DNA of 18,627 nt from NCBI GenBank assembly GCA_009889585.1, contig WUQV01000050.1, positions 1-18,627 on the forward strand, in the 5' to 3' direction. The notes below the pieces were generated by a model. The model had not been told where the DNA came from. It saw nothing but the letters and a program-made list of their open reading frames with translations, and did no database searches. This document shows, piece by piece, positions 6,191 to 13,892 of this stretch; position 1 is the stretch's first letter; each line of letters begins with the position of its first letter. Made by a program: the position numbers and the translations under genes. This DNA is from Candidatus Bathyarchaeota archaeon (lineage in GTDB: Archaea > Thermoproteota > Bathyarchaeia > Bathyarchaeales > WUQV01).

Positions 6191-6630
6191 TTATAATATC
6201 CTCATGACGAAGAAATGTGCAAGTAGCAGCGCCGTGAAGAAGAACATGTTAAACATTCAGAATGTCGCTAGGACGGCGATCTCCAAGGCATATTTCACGC
6301 AGTTGGCCTTACCTCTTTCAGTAGCTTTTTAGTTAAATACATCACTAATGTATTGAGCATCCCTCTAAAGTTAGCCATCTTAGCTCTGATTAGAAGCAGA
6401 ATTGACGGCAGTGCTTTGTCACATTACCCATATTGCAATGCAGATATAGGCAATTCAGCAATCTTTATGTCACCTTTGGTTCAGCTCCTAAACTTGCCGC
6501 CAAGGGTTCAACGCGCAGCCGTACATTCCCCGTTAATGCATCAACAACTTAGAACTGAGGCAAACGATATGATGAAGGTCATCGAGATAAGGCCTAGGGA
6601 TCTAGCATCTTCGCGAAGTTCTAACTTGAA
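6191..6630 (-). pseudogene. Remnant of a second Nramp-like transporter (C-terminal third)
   Basis: Minus-strand reading from about 6630 recovers, in order, 'SLGLISMTFIISFASVLS', 'DALTGNV', 'TKGDIKIAELPI', 'KALPSILLLIRAKMANFRGM', 'LNTLVMYLTKKLLKEVRPT', 'VKYALEIAVLATF', a TGA at 6257-6259, and 'MFNMFFFTALLLAHFFVMRI' to a TAA at 6191. These match residues ~358-507 of the intact transporter at 6683-8206 one after another: 'YFIALIGFFILF', 'DALMRNTV', 'ARGDIRVLYY', 'PLILLLVGANMANFAGM', 'FTVPAAMYMNSKLPKEIRPK', 'VIFWVFNIFFFTAL'. The TGA sits where the intact gene has tryptophan. At least three frame breaks occur. It ends about 50 bases before the start of the intact copy, which points the opposite way. 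Confidence 0.8.
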
Positions 6631-6635
6631 CATTC

Positions 6636-6644
6636 ATTATACAT
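6636..6644 (+). promoter_or_regulatory. Candidate TATA box for the Nramp-like transporter
   Basis: 'ATTATACAT' about 42 bases before the ATG at 6683. It predicts a leader of about 17 AT-rich bases with no ribosome-binding site. This is weak evidence, since a second AT-rich run lies right next to the ATG. Confidence 0.3.
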
Positions 6645-6682
6645 TAGGCTAAGGGCTGACATCTTTAAACCTAAAAATTTAA

Positions 6683-8206
6683 ATGGCAGGCGTTCCTCAG
6701 CAGAATATAGGGAAAATCGATATGACCGAAACTGTAACGCTTGGCAAAAGACCTCCTCTTGAAGTCGTCGAAAAGTTGCCACCTCCGGAAGAGGTATTCA
6801 AGATTCCGAGGATAAGCGCCCGATATTACTTCGCTAAGGTTCTTGGACCCGCCGTAATAGTTCTAGGCGCTGCAATAGGAAGTGGAGAGTGGCTAATGGG
6901 CCCCGCGGCGGCCGTTAAGTACGGATTACTTATATTCTGGCTGGTGTGGGTTGCATCAGTACTGCAGACGATATTTAACATGAGCCTTACGAGAGTTACC
7001 ATGGCGATCGGAGAGCCAGCTGTCGTTTACTTCTCGAGGATTCCGCCAGGTCCGAAGTTTTGGAGCTGGTTTACGCCCATACTACTCTGGCTTCAAATGT
7101 TATGGCCTGGTTGGGCATTAGCGGCAGCTACTGGGCTAGGAGCTGCGATGCTCGGGCGCATACCAGGGCCTGGAGAAATAGGCCTAGTCCGCACTATAGG
7201 TGTGGTACTCTTCATCTTATGCTTAGTCATAGTCTCGTTTGGCTGGAAGATAGCAAGGACTCTTGAAATATTCATGTGGGGAGCAGTGATCTTCGTACTG
7301 GCATCGCTAATATTCTTTGTAGGCCCCCTCACCATAAAGGCGGAGATGGTAATAGAATCCCTTCATGGATTCGCCAGCATCGGCTACTTACCGCCTGGGA
7401 TTGACATACTCCTATTAGGCGGTTGGTGGGCTTACATAGCTTATGCGAGCGGTAATAACTGGATAGTCACTAACTATTATAGAGATAAGGGCTATGGCAC
7501 TTCAAACTTAGTAGGTTATATACCAGCGATAATAGGGGGTAAGAAGGTTCCAGTGTCGCCTGTTGGAAAGACCTTTAAGATGACTGACGAGAACTTAGCC
7601 GTATGGAAGAAGTGGTATAAGGCGGCTCTATACGACCAGTGGGGCATATTCTTCGTAGGAGCGATGCTCGGAATGATGATACCGTCGCTAATAGCCGCTT
7701 CCCTATTACCGAGAGGTGCTGACTTGCCTGCGTGGGGTGTTGCAGCTCATGTCGCGAAGGAGTTCGCAGGAAGGGTCGGTCCGTGGGGATTCTACTTCAT
7801 AGCGTTAATAGGGTTCTTCATACTCTTCACTACTCAGCTTCAGATAATAGACGCCTTAATGAGGAATACCGTAGACGCTTTATGGGGCACGAGCGAGAAA
7901 GCTAGGAAGCTCGCTAGGGGGGACATAAGAGTTCTCTACTACCTAGCATTCGTAATCTATATAATAATAGCTTCTTGGGCCATATTCCAAGCGCCGCCGT
8001 TAATACTGCTGCTGGTCGGGGCTAATATGGCGAACTTCGCTGGGATGTTCACGGTACCTGCCGCAATGTACATGAACAGTAAGTTACCGAAAGAGATAAG
8101 GCCTAAAATGTGGGAGTATGTAGTCCTAGTGATCTTCTGGGTGTTTAACATATTCTTCTTCACCGCTCTGACGCTGTACTATGGCTTCGGCATAAGGGTC
8201 TTATAA
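6683..8206 (+). CDS. Nramp-fold (LeuT/APC superfamily) transporter lacking the metal-binding motifs
   Basis: A 507-residue integral membrane protein with about 11 hydrophobic helices after a 45-residue soluble N-terminus. The first helix reads 'GPAVIVLGAAIGSGEWLMGP' (55-74). In true Nramp metal transporters this helix carries DPGN. Here the break contains GSGEW instead, and the sixth helix ('GGWWAYIAYASGNNW', 246-260) lacks the MPH motif. It belongs to the poorly described Nramp-like branch and probably does not carry Mn or Fe. A 60-residue cytosolic loop at about 262-318 ('NYYRDKGYGTSN') is another branch feature. The gene is followed by a T-rich terminator and shares the locus with 2-hydroxyacid oxidation genes, so an organic acid is a reasonable guess for the substrate, but only a guess. 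A dead partial second copy precedes it on the other strand. Confidence 0.8.
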   Translation: MAGVPQQNIGKIDMTETVTLGKRPPLEVVEKLPPPEEVFKIPRISARYYFAKVLGPAVIVLGAAIGSGEWLMGPAAAVKYGLLIFWLVWVASVLQTIFNMSLTRVTMAIGEPAVVYFSRIPPGPKFWSWFTPILLWLQMLWPGWALAAATGLGAAMLGRIPGPGEIGLVRTIGVVLFILCLVIVSFGWKIARTLEIFMWGAVIFVLASLIFFVGPLTIKAEMVIESLHGFASIGYLPPGIDILLLGGWWAYIAYASGNNWIVTNYYRDKGYGTSNLVGYIPAIIGGKKVPVSPVGKTFKMTDENLAVWKKWYKAALYDQWGIFFVGAMLGMMIPSLIAASLLPRGADLPAWGVAAHVAKEFAGRVGPWGFYFIALIGFFILFTTQLQIIDALMRNTVDALWGTSEKARKLARGDIRVLYYLAFVIYIIIASWAIFQAPPLILLLVGANMANFAGMFTVPAAMYMNSKLPKEIRPKMWEYVVLVIFWVFNIFFFTALTLYYGFGIRVL

Positions 8207-8209
8207 ACC

Positions 8210-8222
8210 CTTTTTTCTTTTT
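8210..8222 (+). terminator. T-rich transcription terminator after the transporter
   Basis: The stop codon is followed within a few bases by 'CTTTTTTCTTTTT'. Archaeal RNA polymerase stops at such T-runs without needing a hairpin. It separates the transporter from the cupin gene downstream. Confidence 0.65.
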
Positions 8223-8304
8223 AGTATTCCGCTTCACTAAAAATGGCATAAGATTAGTAAAAGGGTTTCATTTGAGTTACTGGACCTCTAGGCTCCGCAA
8301 ACTA

Positions 8305-8490
8305 CTAAGCCTTAAGCGCTTGCACCAAGAAATTTAACCTCCTGCTGTAAAGCATCTCGTCCTTTCCCAAGCCTAATATTAACATGATCTTGTGCAAAAA
8401 CCCGTTGCATATGAGGTTTTCGTTATCCGTCCAAAGGAGCGAAGCCCAAGCATGCAAGCCAAAGAGCAGATACCTGTAATGGAAAGCTTA
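8305..8490 (-). pseudogene. Unrecognised minus-strand remnant in the transporter-cupin gap
   Basis: In the 320 bases between the transporter and the cupin, the minus strand is open from about 8490 to a TAG at 8305. It reads 'HYRYLLFGLHAWASLLWTDN', then 'ICNGFLHKIMLILGLGKDEM' and 'SRRLNFLVQALKA'. The composition is protein-like, but there is no good start (the first candidate is a TTG) and no family I recognise. It may be the 3' end of a lost gene, or chance. Confidence 0.3.
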
Positions 8491-8516
8491 ATAAACGTAA
8501 GATCTTGATAAACTTG

Positions 8517-8522
8517 TGAGGA
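8517..8522 (+). promoter_or_regulatory. Ribosome-binding site deciding the cupin TTG start
   Basis: 'TGAGGA' six bases before the TTG at 8529. A TATA-like 'CTTAATAAA' lies at 8487-8495. Together they fix the start although the codon is not ATG. Confidence 0.55.
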
Positions 8523-8528
8523 ATTAAG

Positions 8529-8882
8529 TTGGCTAAAGCAAAAGTTGTTAAATTCATGCTTCTAGAATGGTACGAGCCTCCGCTTCATACGCGGACATTG
8601 GCTAAGAACCTTGCGACACCTGAGAACGTTGGATCTGTAAATCTCGCTCTAAGGGAGTTTCGAATGGAGCCTGGTGGCGCTGGAGAACGGCATCGGCATG
8701 AAAGAATGGAGCACGTATTCATCATCATAGAAGGCCATGTGATGGTAGTTTGTGACGATGAGCGATATAACCTTGAACCAGGCGATGTAATTTACATACC
8801 TCCAGGAGTCGAACATTACTTCAGCAATACTGGACGTAGCCCTGTCTATATCTTGGCAGCATATTCACCGCCTACGGAGTAG
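8529..8882 (+). CDS. Single-domain cupin protein
   Basis: A 117-residue protein made of one beta-barrel. Motif 1 is 'GERHRHERMEHVFIIIEG' (about 51-68), giving two histidines and a glutamate as metal ligands. Motif 2 is 'PGDVIYIPPGVEHYFSN' (about 84-100), giving the last histidine. A metal (Fe, Mn, Ni or Zn) is therefore likely bound in the barrel. Stand-alone cupins of this size include isomerases, dioxygenases and small sensors, and sequence alone does not separate them. It lies between the transporter (same strand) and the hydroxyacid-oxidation operon (opposite strand, 54 bases away, tail to tail). A role in handling the same substrate is possible but unproven. Confidence 0.85.
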   Translation: MAKAKVVKFMLLEWYEPPLHTRTLAKNLATPENVGSVNLALREFRMEPGGAGERHRHERMEHVFIIIEGHVMVVCDDERYNLEPGDVIYIPPGVEHYFSNTGRSPVYILAAYSPPTE

Positions 8883-8936
8883 AAGGAAAGATATGATATA
8901 GCTGCTTGTGCCCCCTGCAGAGCCTTTGCATAGTTT

Positions 8937-10259
8937 TCATACCTTAAGCCATTCTGTCCTTCTTTCAGCTGCTTCACCAAATGGGTTGCCGTTTTTCTCT
9001 ATCCAGTCTGCGATCTGTGCATGTGGCGGTGTGATGTAACCTGACCTAGTAAGCCTATATCTAAGCTTCTCAATCATCGCGGGGATATCTATCTCTAGCG
9101 GGCATCTAGCCTTACAACGGCCGCATTCGGTGCATGAAAATGCAAATGGAGCAGCTTTATTAATGCCATGGTAGAACGCCGTCCAGATAGCGCCTATAGC
9201 CCCCGTATAACGGTAGCCCCATACCTGCCCGCCGATATGTCGGAAGATCGGACAAACATTCAAGCAGGAGCCACAACGGATGCAGTACACAGCTTCCTTG
9301 AAGTCCGGATCCTTCATTAAGTCCTGCCGGCCATTATCAAGGAGGACGACGTAAAGTTCCTTAGGCCCATGAGCTGGGATAACCGTCGTTAGTTCAATAT
9401 CAGCAGTTCGGCTTGGACCTGTGATGAGGGAAACGTAAACTGACATCAGCTGTCCAGTTGCATATGGAGGCAGAAGCTGGATGATGACGGCGGCGTCCTC
9501 AAGCGTTGGGACGACCTTCTCTATGCCCGTTACGCAAATGTGAACGGGTGGTAGATTAGTTACATGCCGGATGTTTCCCTCATTTTCCATCAGAACTATC
9601 GTCCCAGTCTCAGCTACAATGGCATTTGCACCAGTGATACCTAAATCAGCCTCTATGAATCTACCTCGTAACAATTCACGAGCTGCGCTTGTTACAACTG
9701 GTATATCATCCGGCGGAAGCTCCTTTTTAATGACCCGTGAGAAGAGCTCCGCAACATCCTCCCTAGGGATGTGGGTAGCAGGTGCTACTAAGTGTGAGGG
9801 CTTCTCCTTTCGAAGCTGAATGATAAATTCGCCTAAGTCTGTTTCAAGGACGTTGATGCCCTTTTCTACAAGGGCATCGTTAAGAAATATCTCCTCGCTA
9901 ACCATAGACTTACCTTTCACGACCAATTTCGCATTATGATCTAAACAAACCTTGCAGATGTAGTCCGTACATTCCTTAGAATCCTTCGCTAAATAGAAAA
10001 CACCATTAAGGGCCTCTATTTTCTCCTTAACCATTTTAACTAATTGAGGCCAATTATCAATAGACCACGATTTTATCTCTCGAGCCCGCTTTCTAAGGTA
10101 GGGAATATATGGAAGCTTCTTGAGCGCATCCGCCGTCATGGCTGTAAAGCGCGTCGTAAGCCTATCCATTGCTACTTGCAGCTTCTCATTTCGAAGAGCT
10201 TTAGCTATGTCAGCCGCATAAGGTTCATACCATTCTGCTGGAACTTTCAAAGTTTTCAC
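8937..10259 (-). CDS. LutB-like iron-sulfur protein (LUD domain plus two [4Fe-4S] clusters)
   Basis: A 440-residue protein of the LutB/LldF (YkgF) family. These proteins pass electrons in lactate oxidation to pyruvate together with CCG-domain and FAD partners. A LUD domain fills about residues 65-300, with 'LGITGANAIVAETGTIVLME' (206-225) as its core. The C-terminal part holds ferredoxin-type ligands C326, C329, C332, C336 and C376, C379, C382, C386. It is the last gene of the block, six bases after the GlcF-like gene. Two starts are possible. A GTG at 10259 has its purine run too close. A TTG at 10250 has 'GGGGTG' at a proper 5 bases and would shorten the protein by three residues. No LutC is nearby, and the LutA role seems to be filled by the GlcF-like protein. 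The gene ends in TGA, which shows that TGA is a stop in this genome. Confidence 0.9.
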   Translation of the reverse strand: MKTLKVPAEWYEPYAADIAKALRNEKLQVAMDRLTTRFTAMTADALKKLPYIPYLRKRAREIKSWSIDNWPQLVKMVKEKIEALNGVFYLAKDSKECTDYICKVCLDHNAKLVVKGKSMVSEEIFLNDALVEKGINVLETDLGEFIIQLRKEKPSHLVAPATHIPREDVAELFSRVIKKELPPDDIPVVTSAARELLRGRFIEADLGITGANAIVAETGTIVLMENEGNIRHVTNLPPVHICVTGIEKVVPTLEDAAVIIQLLPPYATGQLMSVYVSLITGPSRTADIELTTVIPAHGPKELYVVLLDNGRQDLMKDPDFKEAVYCIRCGSCLNVCPIFRHIGGQVWGYRYTGAIGAIWTAFYHGINKAAPFAFSCTECGRCKARCPLEIDIPAMIEKLRYRLTRSGYITPPHAQIADWIEKNGNPFGEAAERRTEWLKV

Positions 10260-10265
10260 CCCTTA

Positions 10266-11432
10266 CTAAATTCGCAGAGCTTTACAAACGAGCTCCGTTA
10301 AGTCAAGTATGTCAATCCCTATTCCGTAAACCTTTGTAGCATCTTCAAAGTTCAGGATGCAGAAAGGACAGGGAGTAACTAGAACTTTAGCTCCTATAGG
10401 TAGCGCGTCCGCTTTCAACCGATGAGCAGCTATGGTGATAGAAAGCTCTCTAAACGCTGACCTAAGCCCCCCACCAGCACCACAACAACGTGCTTCCTCA
10501 CGGGTATTAACCATCTCTACAAGCTCCACTCCAGGTATAGCTTTAATCACATTTCTCGGGGCGTCGTAGACACCTACATGTCTACCCAAGTGACATGGGT
10601 CATGGAAAGTTACTCTCATCGGCAATCCTTCTTTAAACTCTATCCTTCTATCTTTTATAAGCCTTTCTATGTAATGTGAGACGTGAAGAACTTCAAACGG
10701 CAGATCGCCAACTATTTCTGGATAGTCTTTACTAAAGGTTCTAAAGCAACCTGCGCAAGATGTGACAAGGGTCTCAACACCCTTAGCTGAGATCTTCTCT
10801 ACGTTGATCCTGGCATACTTGTTTACAACAGGATTCCTTTGTCCAGTCCGAAGCAGAACCGATCCACAACAACCCTCCTCTGTGCCAAGTATGGTGAAGT
10901 CCACATTAGCATGTCTAAGGATCTTTGTAGTCGTTATAGCAGTATCCTGCACACGGTACGAAGCCATGCAGCCAACCCAGTAAAGCACTTTAGCCTTTTC
11001 TGGGAGCTTCATTGCACTCTCCCTCTGCAGCCATTTGATCCGGTCAAATTGAGGTTCTCCAAAGGGGTTGTTATAGTTATCGATTTTAGAAGAGATGATC
11101 TTATGTGCCTCAGGTGGCGCGATAGTAATTTTAGTTAATTCATAACGTGCAACCTCTATTATTCTATCAACCTCTAGACCAGCTGGGCATTTAACATAAC
11201 AGTAACGGCATGTTGTACAAAGGTAAATTTTATCAACAATGGTCATTGAAGGCTTGAGCTCATTAGTTATGAGACCATAAATGAGACTCATTCTACCTCT
11301 CGGGCTCGCTGTTTCCTCCATATTCTTTTGAGAAAGAACAGGACAGGCGGGGCGACAGAACCCGCATCGATTGCAAACATAGATTTTTTCCTCGTAATCC
11401 TTCAGAATAGGTAACTTAGACATATCCATCAT
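10266..11432 (-). CDS. GlcF/HdrD-like Fe-S oxidoreductase with two CCG domains
   Basis: A 388-residue electron-transfer subunit. The N-terminus binds two [4Fe-4S] clusters (C20, C23, C26, C30 and C72, C75, C78, C82). Two cysteine-rich CCG domains follow: C155, C188-C189, C226, C229 and C280, C316-C317, C355, C358. The full set of ligands is present. This layout is shared by GlcF of glycolate oxidase, by LldE/LutA-type subunits and by HdrD of heterodisulfide reductase. The CCG domains hold a non-cubane cluster in HdrB/D. The gene follows glcD by 10 bases and precedes the lutB-like gene by 6. The oxidase subunit and its electron acceptors are thus made together, probably in the cytoplasm or at the inner membrane face. 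Three ATG codons lie at the start and none has a strong ribosome-binding site. A dead paralog lies at 5209-5926. Confidence 0.92.
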   Translation of the reverse strand: MMDMSKLPILKDYEEKIYVCNRCGFCRPACPVLSQKNMEETASPRGRMSLIYGLITNELKPSMTIVDKIYLCTTCRYCYVKCPAGLEVDRIIEVARYELTKITIAPPEAHKIISSKIDNYNNPFGEPQFDRIKWLQRESAMKLPEKAKVLYWVGCMASYRVQDTAITTTKILRHANVDFTILGTEEGCCGSVLLRTGQRNPVVNKYARINVEKISAKGVETLVTSCAGCFRTFSKDYPEIVGDLPFEVLHVSHYIERLIKDRRIEFKEGLPMRVTFHDPCHLGRHVGVYDAPRNVIKAIPGVELVEMVNTREEARCCGAGGGLRSAFRELSITIAAHRLKADALPIGAKVLVTPCPFCILNFEDATKVYGIGIDILDLTELVCKALRI

Positions 11433-11442
11433 CGATTTAACT

Positions 11443-12840
11443 TCATAGCGCTATCTTGCCTGGATTCATAATATCATTGGGATCGAAAACCCTTTTAATT
11501 GCTCGCATTACTTCAATAGCCTTTTTGCCATATTCTTCCTCTATAAGGGAAGCTTTCAGTATGCCAATACCATGTTCAGCAGATATACTTCCACCTAGTT
11601 TAAGGATTCCATGGGATAATTCTGTGTGACATTTTAGAACGCGATCAATTTCCTCAGGATATCGTACATCAACTGGCCAAATAGGATGTATATTTCCATC
11701 TCCTGCATGGGCTATTATAGCCATAGGAAGCCTCCATTTCTTGGATATCTCCCTAGCTAATCTAAAGGCTTCTGGAAGCTTATTAACTGGCACACAAAAA
11801 TCATCTACTGTTAACGATTTCCTGAAAGCTCGAAAGGTTGAGGGGTAAGCAGCTCTTCGTGCTAAATATAGATCCTCCATCTCCTTAGCAGTTGTAGCAC
11901 GTTTGATCTCTATGGCGCCAACATCTTTTAAAATTTTCTCTACTTTCCCAGCTAGCTTCTCAACTTCCTCTCGAGTTCCGTCAAGGTCAATAACCATAAG
12001 GGCGTCCACTTCTGGCAGTCCGAGCTTCAACCACTCATTAATTGCTCTAATGCATTCAATGCTGATGATCTCTATTATAGTAGGAACAATTCCTGTCTCA
12101 AAAATCTTGCTAACAGCTAATCCTGCTATCTCAATTTCGTAAAATGCTGCGGACATTCTGAGCAATGCCTCTGGAAGAGGGCGAACCTTTAGAACGGCCT
12201 TAGTTATTATCCCAAGCGTTCCTTCAGAGCCTACAAAGAGACGAGTTAAGTCAAATCCTGTAACGTTCTTAAGGGTCATCGCACCCGTTTTGATGACATC
12301 TCCGGTAGGCAATACAACTTCAAGTCCCAGAACCCAATCACGCGTTGTGCCATATTTTAAAGCTCGCATGCCCCCAGCGCACTCAGCAATAGCTCCTCCT
12401 ATTGTGCACGAATAAGTGCTCGCAGGGTCAGGAGGCCAGAAAAGGCCGTGCTTAGCTAGCTCCTTTTCTAAATCTTCATGAACGACCCCAGGCTCGACCA
12501 CGGCAATAAGGTTCGTTCTGTTTATCTCCAGTATCCTATTCATTCCCGTCATATCAACAACTATTCCGCCCTTTACCGGAATTGCTCCGCCTGTAAGATT
12601 GGTGCCTGCACCACGTGGTGTAATAGGGATTTTTTCCTTATTCGCCAGTTTAACGATCTCTACGATCTCCTCAGTCGTATGAGGTCTAACTACAACATCT
12701 GGCATCGCCCAATATAATGATGCGTCACGAGAATAGCAGTAACGTTCCTCGTACGAGGTAAGGACGTGCTCTGATCTGACGATGTTTTTAAGTTTTTCGA
12801 TGATTTGCACCAATTTGCGTTGCTTCATAAACATTTGCAT
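11443..12840 (-). CDS. glcD: FAD-linked 2-hydroxyacid dehydrogenase (GlcD / D-lactate dehydrogenase family)
   Basis: A 465-residue flavoprotein of the VAO/PCMH family that oxidises glycolate or D-lactate (or a related 2-hydroxyacid) and passes electrons to Fe-S partners. From the chosen start, the FAD-binding loop 'PRGAGTNLTGGAIPVKGG' is at 75-92, 'PPDP' at 136-139 and 'GSEGTLG' at 204-210. The C-terminal FAD-oxidase domain has 'HAGDGNIHP' (378-386), 'SAEHGIG' (420-426) and the terminal 'NPGKI'. I chose the ATG at 12840 because a TATA element lies 30 bases before it, and because family members begin near this point. A TTG at 12909 would add 23 unlikely residues, including that TATA sequence. 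The gene leads the glcD - glcF-like - lutB-like run and ends in TGA. Which hydroxyacid it uses cannot be read from sequence. Confidence 0.92.
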   Translation of the reverse strand: MQMFMKQRKLVQIIEKLKNIVRSEHVLTSYEERYCYSRDASLYWAMPDVVVRPHTTEEIVEIVKLANKEKIPITPRGAGTNLTGGAIPVKGGIVVDMTGMNRILEINRTNLIAVVEPGVVHEDLEKELAKHGLFWPPDPASTYSCTIGGAIAECAGGMRALKYGTTRDWVLGLEVVLPTGDVIKTGAMTLKNVTGFDLTRLFVGSEGTLGIITKAVLKVRPLPEALLRMSAAFYEIEIAGLAVSKIFETGIVPTIIEIISIECIRAINEWLKLGLPEVDALMVIDLDGTREEVEKLAGKVEKILKDVGAIEIKRATTAKEMEDLYLARRAAYPSTFRAFRKSLTVDDFCVPVNKLPEAFRLAREISKKWRLPMAIIAHAGDGNIHPIWPVDVRYPEEIDRVLKCHTELSHGILKLGGSISAEHGIGILKASLIEEEYGKKAIEVMRAIKRVFDPNDIMNPGKIAL

Positions 12841-12866
12841 CCAATATCTACGCAAGGATTGACCCG

Positions 12867-12875
12867 ATATAAGTT
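12867..12875 (-). promoter_or_regulatory. TATA box for glcD and the downstream oxidase genes
   Basis: 'AACTTATAT' on the minus strand, centred about 30 bases before the ATG at 12840. It suggests that the oxidase genes have their own promoter, separate from the cofD transcript. A second AT-rich run ('TTTAAACAT', about 12947-12955) could serve the longer start. Confidence 0.45.
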
Positions 12876-12962
12876 TATGCGGATCTTTAAGCTGGGAAAA
12901 GGGGCCCAATTAATTAATGGAGAGTTTCGCATATGTAACTGACTCTATGTTTAAACAGTAAA

Positions 12963-13892
12963 CTATTGCTTTAAACCCTTAATCATGCTTAAGATTTCCT
13001 CAGCCAGCCCGATAGAATCCTCTAGGCTCCTCATGACCGTGTTCGTTACGAATACACGTAAGCCTAACGCTTCAACGTGCTTCCTTTGAGCTTCATCGAC
13101 AGAGTCCATGACGAAGGCGTCTATGAAGTCCCTATAGAGGCTCGCTACGCCATATGCTGACACTTCCAACCCTAACCCTCTCATCAATTTATCAGCAGGT
13201 CCCTTCAAAGGGGCACCTCCTACGATGGGGCTGATGGCGACGACGTTCGCCTTCGTCTCCATTAACGTCTCCCTCACCCCCTTGATGGCTAAGATAGGGC
13301 CTATGCTCACTATCGGGTTGCTAGGACAGACGATTATGACGTCGGCCCTTTCCATGGCTTCTAAGGCGCCTGGGGCCGGCTTAGCGACGTTAACTCCTTC
13401 GAACTCCACACCTAAGACTTCATCTTTAGCACCTCTTTTAACGAGGTACTCTTGAAAGTTCAAACGTCCAATCGGCGTCATGATCATCGTCCTCACCTTA
13501 TCATTACTCATAGGAAGTATGCGCGCCTTCACACCTAACGCTTTACGTATCTCATCCGTCACTTGAGAGAGGCTATATCCCATTCGCAATAAATGCGTAC
13601 GATATATGTGCGTGGCAAGGTCTCGATCGCCGAGGTTAAACCAAGTCTCGTATCCGTAACGCTTGAGCACCTCTAGGCAATGGAATGTGTCGTCTTTTAC
13701 GCCCCAGCCCTTTACCTCATCGACGATCCCTGCGAGCGTATAGGTTATTATGTCCAAGTCAGGGCAAATGTACAACCCATGAAGCTCGATGTCATCGCCA
13801 GTGTTCACTATCGCGATGACGTCCTCCTCAGGAGCCACCTTGACGATTCCGCGGAGCAACTTGGCGGCTCCAACGCCTCCTGCTAACGCCAC
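12963..13892 (-). CDS. cofD: 2-phospho-L-lactate (or phosphoenolpyruvate) transferase CofD, F420 biosynthesis
   Basis: CofD joins the activated 3-carbon phosphate unit (lactyl- or enolpyruvyl-diphospho-guanosine) to Fo, giving F420-0 or dehydro-F420-0. The protein (309 residues from the chosen start) opens with the nucleotide-binding 'ALAGGVGAAKLLRG'. It then has 'NTGDD', 'HGLYICPDLDIITYTLAG', 'WFNLGDRDLATHIYRT', 'SNPIVSIGPILAI' and 'SPIVGGAPLKGPADKLM', all CofD/FbiA hallmarks. I chose the GTG at 13892 rather than the ATG at 13916. It overlaps the nitroreductase stop by one base (TAGTG) with 'GGGAGGG' just ahead, and it places the first strand right at the N-terminus as in relatives. That overlap implies translational coupling to the nitroreductase gene. 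A decayed second copy lies at 4714-5203. Confidence 0.95.
   Translation of the reverse strand: MALAGGVGAAKLLRGIVKVAPEEDVIAIVNTGDDIELHGLYICPDLDIITYTLAGIVDEVKGWGVKDDTFHCLEVLKRYGYETWFNLGDRDLATHIYRTHLLRMGYSLSQVTDEIRKALGVKARILPMSNDKVRTMIMTPIGRLNFQEYLVKRGAKDEVLGVEFEGVNVAKPAPGALEAMERADVIIVCPSNPIVSIGPILAIKGVRETLMETKANVVAISPIVGGAPLKGPADKLMRGLGLEVSAYGVASLYRDFIDAFVMDSVDEAQRKHVEALGLRVFVTNTVMRSLEDSIGLAEEILSMIKGLKQ

Noticed and set aside
6353..6652. Plus-strand open frame of 99 codons before the transporter
   Set aside because: It is antisense to the recognisable Nramp-like remnant and starts at an unsupported TTG.
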